NCBI GenBank assembly: GCA_947259295.1
Contig: CAMYMG010000055.1
Coordinates: 1-53,108, forward strand
Direction: 5' to 3'
From: an uncultured Rhizobiaceae bacterium
Lineage (GTDB): Bacteria; Pseudomonadota; Alphaproteobacteria; Rhizobiales; Rhizobiaceae
DNA: 53,108 nucleotides
The notes under the pieces are model-generated. The model was given only the letters and a program-made list of their open reading frames with translations, ran no database searches and was not told the origin of the DNA. This document shows, piece by piece, positions 52,054 through 53,108 of the stretch. Positions within the stretch are counted from its first letter, which is position 1. Each line of letters begins with the position of its first letter. Position numbers and translations under genes: made by a program.

Positions 52054-53108
52054 ATGCGGCGCATCTTCCTTATCATCATTGCCATGTCGGGGCTGGCGCT
52101 GTCGGCCGCGGGCACGGCGAGCGCCGGGCCGTCGATGCTGTTCGACGCCACGACCGGCCAGGTGATCGAAAGCGACCACCCGTTCGACCGCTGGTATCCC
52201 GCATCGCTGACGAAGCTGATGACGACCTATGTCGCGTTCCGCGCGGTGGAGTCCGGCGAGGTCACCTTCCTGTCGCCGGTGCGCATGACGCGCGCGGCCG
52301 CCAACCAGCCGCCGAGCAAGATGGGCTATGCGCCGGGTACGGTGATGACGCTCGACACGGCTTTGAAGATCATCATGGTCAAGTCGGCCAACGATGTCTC
52401 GGCCGCCATCGGCGACAGCCTGGCCGGCTCGGCCGAAGGCTTTGCGGAGCGCATGAATGCCGAATCCAGGCGACTTGGCATGACCGGGTCGAATTGGGTC
52501 AATGCACACGGACTGCACGATGACGAGCAGTACACGACGGCGCGCGACCTCGCGATCCTGTCGGCTGCCCTGCGCAACGAGTTTCCGCAATATGCAGACT
52601 ATTTCGCGATCGAGGGCCTGCGCTTCGGCGACCAGGTCATTCCAAGCCATAACCGCATCGTCGGCACCTATGAGGGCGCCGACGGCATGAAGACCGGCTA
52701 CACCTGTCCGGCAGGCTACAATCTGGTTGCCTCGGCAACGCGCGACGGCCGTACGCTGATGGCCATCGTGCTCGGCGCGACTTCGGTAAAGTCCAGGAAC
52801 GAGACCGCCGTGCGGATGCTCGAGCGCGGCTTTGCGATGAAGACGGAAGGGGCCATGACGCTCGCAGCGCTGAAGCTCGGCGCCCCGAACGAGAGCAAGC
52901 CCTACAATATGCGCAACGACCTCTGTACCAAGGCCGGCAGCAAGGCGCTGAGGCAGAGGGAGCGCGAACTGCTTGCAAAGCAGAAGAAGGAAGGCACTTT
53001 GCCCGAACCGGTCAAGCTCGCCAAGCGCGAGGGCCGGGAACTGGTGAGCATCACGCTCGGCGGTGCCACCGGGCCGGCGACGCCGGCGGTGGCGGCGGCG
53101 CTCGCGGA
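52054..53108 (+). CDS. D-alanyl-D-alanine carboxypeptidase (DacF/PBP5-like), 3' end outside window
   Basis: Periplasmic penicillin-binding protein that trims the terminal D-Ala of peptidoglycan stem peptides. 351 codons are visible without a stop. A signal peptide ends at about residue 24 (TASA-GPS). The catalytic motifs are all present: SLTK with Ser51 and Lys54, SAN at 111-113 and KTG at 213-215. After the catalytic domain there is a Lys/Arg-rich region (residues about 300-335). The start ATG at 52054 is the first residue of the signal peptide. Confidence 0.93.
   Translation, partial: MRRIFLIIIAMSGLALSAAGTASAGPSMLFDATTGQVIESDHPFDRWYPASLTKLMTTYVAFRAVESGEVTFLSPVRMTRAAANQPPSKMGYAPGTVMTLDTALKIIMVKSANDVSAAIGDSLAGSAEGFAERMNAESRRLGMTGSNWVNAHGLHDDEQYTTARDLAILSAALRNEFPQYADYFAIEGLRFGDQVIPSHNRIVGTYEGADGMKTGYTCPAGYNLVASATRDGRTLMAIVLGATSVKSRNETAVRMLERGFAMKTEGAMTLAALKLGAPNESKPYNMRNDLCTKAGSKALRQRERELLAKQKKEGTLPEPVKLAKREGRELVSITLGGATGPATPAVAAALA

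Noticed and set aside
1..53108. CRISPR array, prophage or integrase gene
   Set aside because: I saw no regularly spaced repeats, no phage structural or recombinase motifs, and no transposase on either strand in any frame I read.

Overview
The window looks like a chromosome segment of a high-GC alphaproteobacterium, most likely a Mesorhizobium/Phyllobacteriaceae-type member of the Hyphomicrobiales. The reasons are high G+C with strong third-position bias in the backbone genes, a eukaryotic-type glutamine synthetase II gene, abundant ABC and TRAP uptake genes, and a DacF-type D,D-carboxypeptidase next to an M20 amidohydrolase. This placement comes from gene content only; there is no rRNA or marker gene to confirm it.

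Layout. (1) 1-8.06 kb, minus strand: a compact, mostly overlapping operon read from an AmiC-like amide sensor and an AmiR-like ANTAR antiterminator into a peptide/amide ABC transporter (two permeases, a binding protein and a double ATPase cut by the window edge) and an acetamidase/formamidase. A hairpin followed by T-rich sequence in the leader is a candidate target of the ANTAR protein. (2) 8.3-28.6 kb: an accessory surface-glycan region. A minus-strand operon encodes a Gfo/Idh/MocA oxidoreductase, a NeuB-type sugar-acid synthase fused to a cupin, a NeuA-type CMP-sugar synthetase and a cytosine-deaminase-like hydrolase. Divergent from it is a protein made of an adenylation domain, a carrier domain and a hydrolase-like domain, followed by two sulfotransferase-like genes. 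Then come a GT2 and a GT39-type transferase, two copies of a surface-carbohydrate protein (one frameshifted), a PhyH dioxygenase, a P450, a rhamnosyltransferase-like protein and a second copy of the hydrolase-like domain. (3) 29.1-33.0 kb: a DctPQM TRAP transporter with a BASS-like permease. (4) 33.2-37.8 kb: a BTAD-type regulator fused to an alpha/beta hydrolase, a second P450, and a sensor kinase whose C-terminus is damaged. (5) 37.7-41.45 kb: more glycan genes, several dead: a duplicated PhyH pseudogene, a live sulfotransferase, a sulfotransferase pseudogene and a paralogue of the first glycosyltransferase. (6) 42.3-45.3 kb: STAS, YgjV-like, a frameshifted glnII, and a SnoaL-like gene. (7) 45.33-50.45 kb: a 5-kb segment bounded by a 37-bp direct repeat of the 3' end of tRNA-Arg(CCT), carrying a sterol-desaturase-like gene, a BASS permease, an AraC regulator and an SDR. 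(8) 50.7 kb to the end: M20 amidohydrolase and D,D-carboxypeptidase.

How the genes may work together. The 8.3-28.6 and 37.7-41.5 kb genes share paralogous families (glycosyltransferases with a CDDD motif, PhyH enzymes, sulfotransferases, surface-carbohydrate proteins, the GTSxG hydrolase domain). I infer a system that makes a CMP-activated nonulosonic-acid-like sugar and builds it into a surface glycan that is sulfated, hydroxylated and perhaps acylated or aminoacylated through a carrier-protein thioester. No combination of this kind is known to me, but the product is inferred. At least four genes carry frame breaks, so the region is either decaying or contains assembly indels.
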